From Orcinus orca (Eukaryota > Chordata > Mammalia > Artiodactyla > Delphinidae): DNA of 64,000 bases. Each line of letters opens with the position of its first letter. Positions within the stretch are counted from its first letter, which is position 1. This document shows positions 61,589-64,000 of the stretch, piece after piece. A program made the translations under genes and the position numbers. The stretch spans positions 63,558,515-63,622,514 of the forward strand of contig NC_064568.1 of NCBI RefSeq assembly GCF_937001465.1, written 5' to 3'. Under the pieces are notes generated by a model. That model saw only the letters and a list, made by a program, of their open reading frames with translations. It was not told the DNA's origin and did not search any database.

Positions 61589-61652
61589 GTATGTATCCTG
61601 TGCCCTGGGCTGTCCATATGAAGGAAACATCACACCGCAGAAAGTAACAGAA
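61589..61652 (+). CDS. HMGCLL1: HMGCLL1 exon: YVSCALGCPYEG segment
   Basis: This 64-nt exon begins with one base completing the split Gly codon, then 21 codons: YVSCALGCPYEGNITPQKVT then E. The acceptor is taaatttag ending at 61588 and the donor gtaaga begins at 61653, phase 0. YVSCALGCPYEG is one of the most conserved strings of HMG-CoA lyases. The exon lies between two ~140-bp direct repeats (61111-61263 and 63807-63955). The next exon, expected to begin with VSKRLYGMGC-like coding, was not found before base 64000. Confidence 0.95.
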
Positions 61653-62554
61653 GTAAGATATACGCCTGGTTTTCTGGTTCATGGTAAAATGATGTGTATT
61701 ATTTTAAAAAGTGGGCTGTTTTTCCTAATGTTTTTTGCATTTGCACAACTAGACCAAGGAGAACCATGGACTGGGAGGCATTTATTAGATCACTTAGATA
61801 ATAGTTTTATTTTAACACTAAGGACTTAGATAGTGCCTATTACTGTCCAGAGTTAACATTTGATTCTTATCATATGGGTGTCCAAAGTTTGAGGGAATAA
61901 AAACACCTGATTTGTTTTTATGTGAATAGAACATATTGAGCAACCTTTCTACTTTCTATCAGAATTCTGGGGCGGTTTTTGCACATATACTCAAACTTTG
62001 CCTTGGTTGCTCAGGTAGTGTCCCTTTGTTGTCTCCTGCGTATTTTGGCATTTGTATCAGAGTACATACTGCTTCCATGTTTTTGTTCCTTTGAGATTCT
62101 ATAGCTCTTTCTGCTGAGATTCAAGTTGCTATTATTCCAGAGCAATTTTACAGCAATTTATTATAGTCATTAAGGACCTACTTATTGAAGTTCATTTTCT
62201 ACTTCCTGTTCCTTTTTCTTAATTGATACCAATGAATACAAAATGCTTGTCTTTGAAATTATATTAGACCCAGAAACTCATTTGTATATGAAATAGCATA
62301 TTCTTGTGCACTGCTGTTAAGGTTAATTTTTATAAGTTTAGGGATGTGGTGCTGAAGCAGTGAAGATGGGATTGTTAGAATATCGAACTTTTGACAGGAT
62401 AAACTTTGGTTTGGCTAAAGCAATTCCTGTTTTGTGTATTCATTTGAACTGCAGATGTTTCCAGTGAGAGATATACCATCATCTATTAATTAAGCAAGAC
62501 AATTGCCCACAGAGGCAGATATATCAATACTATAAAATAATGAAAATTAAATAT
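61653..62554. other. Intron sequence, no recognised feature
   Basis: Begins with the gtaaga donor of the 61589-61652 exon. AT-rich, with no next exon found. Confidence 0.4.
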
Positions 62555-62755
62555 TTAAAAAATTTTATTGAAGTGTAGTTGATTTACAATGTTGCATTTA
62601 ATTTCTGCTATACAGCAAAGTTACTCAGTTATACATATGTATTCTTTTTCATGTTCTTTTCCATATGGTTTATCATAGGATATTGAATATAGTTCCCTGT
62701 GCTATACAGTAGGACCTTGTTGTTTATCCATCCTATGTATAACAGTTTGCATCTT
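62555..62755 (-). mobile_element. L1 3' end
   Basis: Minus-strand L1 tail: gtgtagttgatttacaatgt, ctgctatacagcaaagttac, ttccctgtgctatacagtag, gttgtttatccatcctatgt. No clear target duplication. Confidence 0.88.
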
Positions 62756-62865
62756 TATGACGCTGAAATTTTGCAGTCCTTCGCTGGCATGGGACCCTTC
62801 TAAGGCTCTGTTATTAATTTGTATTCACAACTATATATCCCTTTTTTAAAAATCAGTTTACTGTT

Positions 62866-63231
62866 TTTATTATTTTTTTTAATTTTTATTTATTTATTTA
62901 TTTATTTATTGGCTGTGTTGGGTCTTTGTTGCTGCACACGGGCTTTCTCTAGTTGCAGCGAGCAGGGGCTATTTTTCATTGCGGTGCACGGGCTTCTCAT
63001 TGCAGTGGCTTCTCTTGTTGCAGAGCACGGGCTCTAGGCATGCGGGCTTCAGTAGCTGCAGCACGCAGGCTCAGTAGTTGTGGCTCATGGGCTCTAGAGC
63101 GCAGGCTCAGTAGTTGTGGTGTACGGGCTTAGGTGCTCCGTGGCATGTGGGATCTTCCTGGACCAGGGATCGAACCCGTGTCCCCTGAATTGGCAGGTGG
63201 ATTCTTAACCACTGCGCTCCCAGGGAAGTCC
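62866..63231 (-). mobile_element. CHR-type SINE (long form), minus strand
   Basis: Same long form as at 8387-8753: (ttta)n tail, ggctgtgttgggtctttgtt, cagtagttgtggtgtacggg-like blocks, gatcgaacccgtgtcccctg and ccactgcgctcccagggaag. Target duplication not resolved because of the T-rich flank. Confidence 0.9.
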
Positions 63232-63806
63232 TTATGTATTCTCTTCTTAAAGAACATTTCCAAAATAGTATAACTTCAGACTCCACAAAACCTGAATCCA
63301 ACTCTGCCTATACACCCACCCCTTGCTTTTCTTCCTTCTGGCTTGTGCCACCTCTGGACAGACCACACACAGTCTCAGGCTCTGCATTCCTGCTCCATAA
63401 TATCCAGGGTGTTGCTGAAGAGAATCCTGGAACAGGCAGATTGGAAGCATTAGGAATTCATGACCAGCGACCTTACCTGGTCTTCTGTTCCACACTACCC
63501 TGTGTGGAACAACTCCCTGTCTCCTTTCCAAAATGACTCTTGCAGACTGTGTTCCCTCTGTTGAAGCCTCTAGCCCTTCCTGTCGCTTACTCCCCTGTAT
63601 ATGCAACTGCAGAGCCCTTCCTACTGATACTCGAACATGTTCAAGCCTCTTCCATGTGAAAACTTCCCTTCCTTAAGTCAGCATCCCTGGCACTCTTGTA
63701 GCCCTTGGATTGCCTTGACCCCACACTTAGGATTTTCCTCCAGCCACTTGAATGGAAGCCTCATTCTTCTCTATGTGGCCATTAAGAAATTCCAGCATTT
63801 AATAGA
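63232..63806. other. Unassigned sequence, moderately GC-rich
   Basis: A pyrimidine-rich, coding-looking stretch (100-119-codon open frames on both strands at 63234-63606), but the frames mirror one another and match no family. It may be an old repeat such as L2, not provable here. Confidence 0.35.
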
Positions 63807-63955
63807 GAGTTTTGAGGAGATTAATTATCTATGTGAGGCCAAAAACATACAGATGGAAATGAAGAGAGAAATTCAGTTAGTCATCTACATGCTTTCTATA
63901 TGATTCCAAAGACCTGTATATTTAACAGTTGAATGTATGTACCTTTTTAAATAAA
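63807..63955 (+). repeat. Direct repeat, copy B
   Basis: Second copy of the 61111-61263 sequence, same orientation, about 2.7 kb downstream. Both copies end in an aataaa hexamer followed by unrelated A-rich sequence. Confidence 0.9.
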
Positions 63956-64000
63956 GGAGAAGAAAGAGGAGAATCAGTATTATGTTTTTTTTATCCAAGT

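Larger units (their letters stand above)
31456..61652 (+). other. HMGCLL1: HMGCLL1 locus, five internal coding exons (partial gene)
   Basis: Five exons on the + strand code for 498 nt (166 codons) of an HMG-CoA lyase-like protein. Introns are 227, 16642, 2181 and 10649 bp. Exon sizes are 81, 108, 96, 149 and 64 nt; the last four match what I recall of the paralogue HMGCL, which supports the splice assignments. HMGCLL1 is preferred over HMGCL because of paralogue-specific stretches such as SGLPEYVKIVEVGPRDG, SVFGAASEPFSKKNINC and ARHMNIPTRGYVSCALGCPY. The family cleaves HMG-CoA to acetyl-CoA and acetoacetate. HMGCLL1 is known as a myristoylated, extramitochondrial (cytosolic/ER) form. The N-terminal exon and the C-terminal half of the enzyme are outside the window. 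No stop, frameshift or broken splice site is seen. Confidence 0.93.

Noticed and set aside
61488..61829. 113-codon open frame containing YVSCALGCPYEG
   Set aside because: Only 61589-61652 is coding; the frame continues into intron on both sides of good splice sites.
63234..63606. Open frames of 100 and 119 codons on opposite strands
   Set aside because: They overlap each other, lack recognisable domains and are not bounded by splice sites in phase with HMGCLL1.

Overview
The window is mammalian nuclear DNA, most likely from a whale or dolphin. It is AT-rich, mostly non-coding and packed with interspersed repeats. The diagnostic ones are several nearly intact CHR-type SINEs (tRNA-Glu-derived, typical of Cetacea and hippopotamus) and many L1 3' ends of the cetartiodactyl type. 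Older layers common to placental mammals are also present: L2, MIR, an MLT1 LTR, hAT and Tigger DNA transposons, and an old L1M-type 3' end.

Only one gene is supported. Five consecutive coding exons on the + strand (31456-31536, 31764-31871, 48514-48609, 50791-50939, 61589-61652) encode 166 codons of HMGCLL1, the extramitochondrial 3-hydroxy-3-methylglutaryl-CoA lyase-like enzyme. All five are open, have AG acceptors and GT donors, and join in phase. The exon carrying the N-terminus was not found and should lie upstream of base 1. The C-terminal half, with the histidine metal ligands and the catalytic cysteine loop, lies beyond base 64000.

Layout: 1-31455 lies upstream of the first recognised exon and is probably intron. 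It holds a twin-primed L1 nested in an older L1 (612-1826), several short L1 3' ends, an L2 broken by an L1 (10286-11200), a 2.75-kb 5'-truncated L1 with a dead ORF2 (11790-14540), an L2 broken by an MLT1 solo LTR (14690-16220), an old L1 3' end (18645-19003), a MER20-like element, a TA-flanked MER2/Tigger-type element (24276-24532), and a degenerate block between two LTR-like segments (about 24730-28480). The 16.6-kb intron from 31872 to 48513 holds SINEs, L2 pieces and an interstitial telomere-like tract at 46371. The 2.2-kb intron from 48610 has a MIR and an L1 end. The 10.6-kb intron from 50940 has L2, old L1 and hAT remnants. After exon 61589-61652 come an L1 end, a CHR SINE and the second copy of a ~140-bp direct repeat that brackets this exon.

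No RNA gene, CRISPR array, operon or new defence-like system is visible. The most useful observations are the intact HMGCLL1 in a probable cetacean, the paired frame-complementary exons of 149 and 64 nt, the direct repeat flanking the 64-nt exon, the strong antisense bias of L1 copies across the whole window, the twin-primed nested L1, the in-register telomeric hexamers, and the LTR-bounded block of unknown family.
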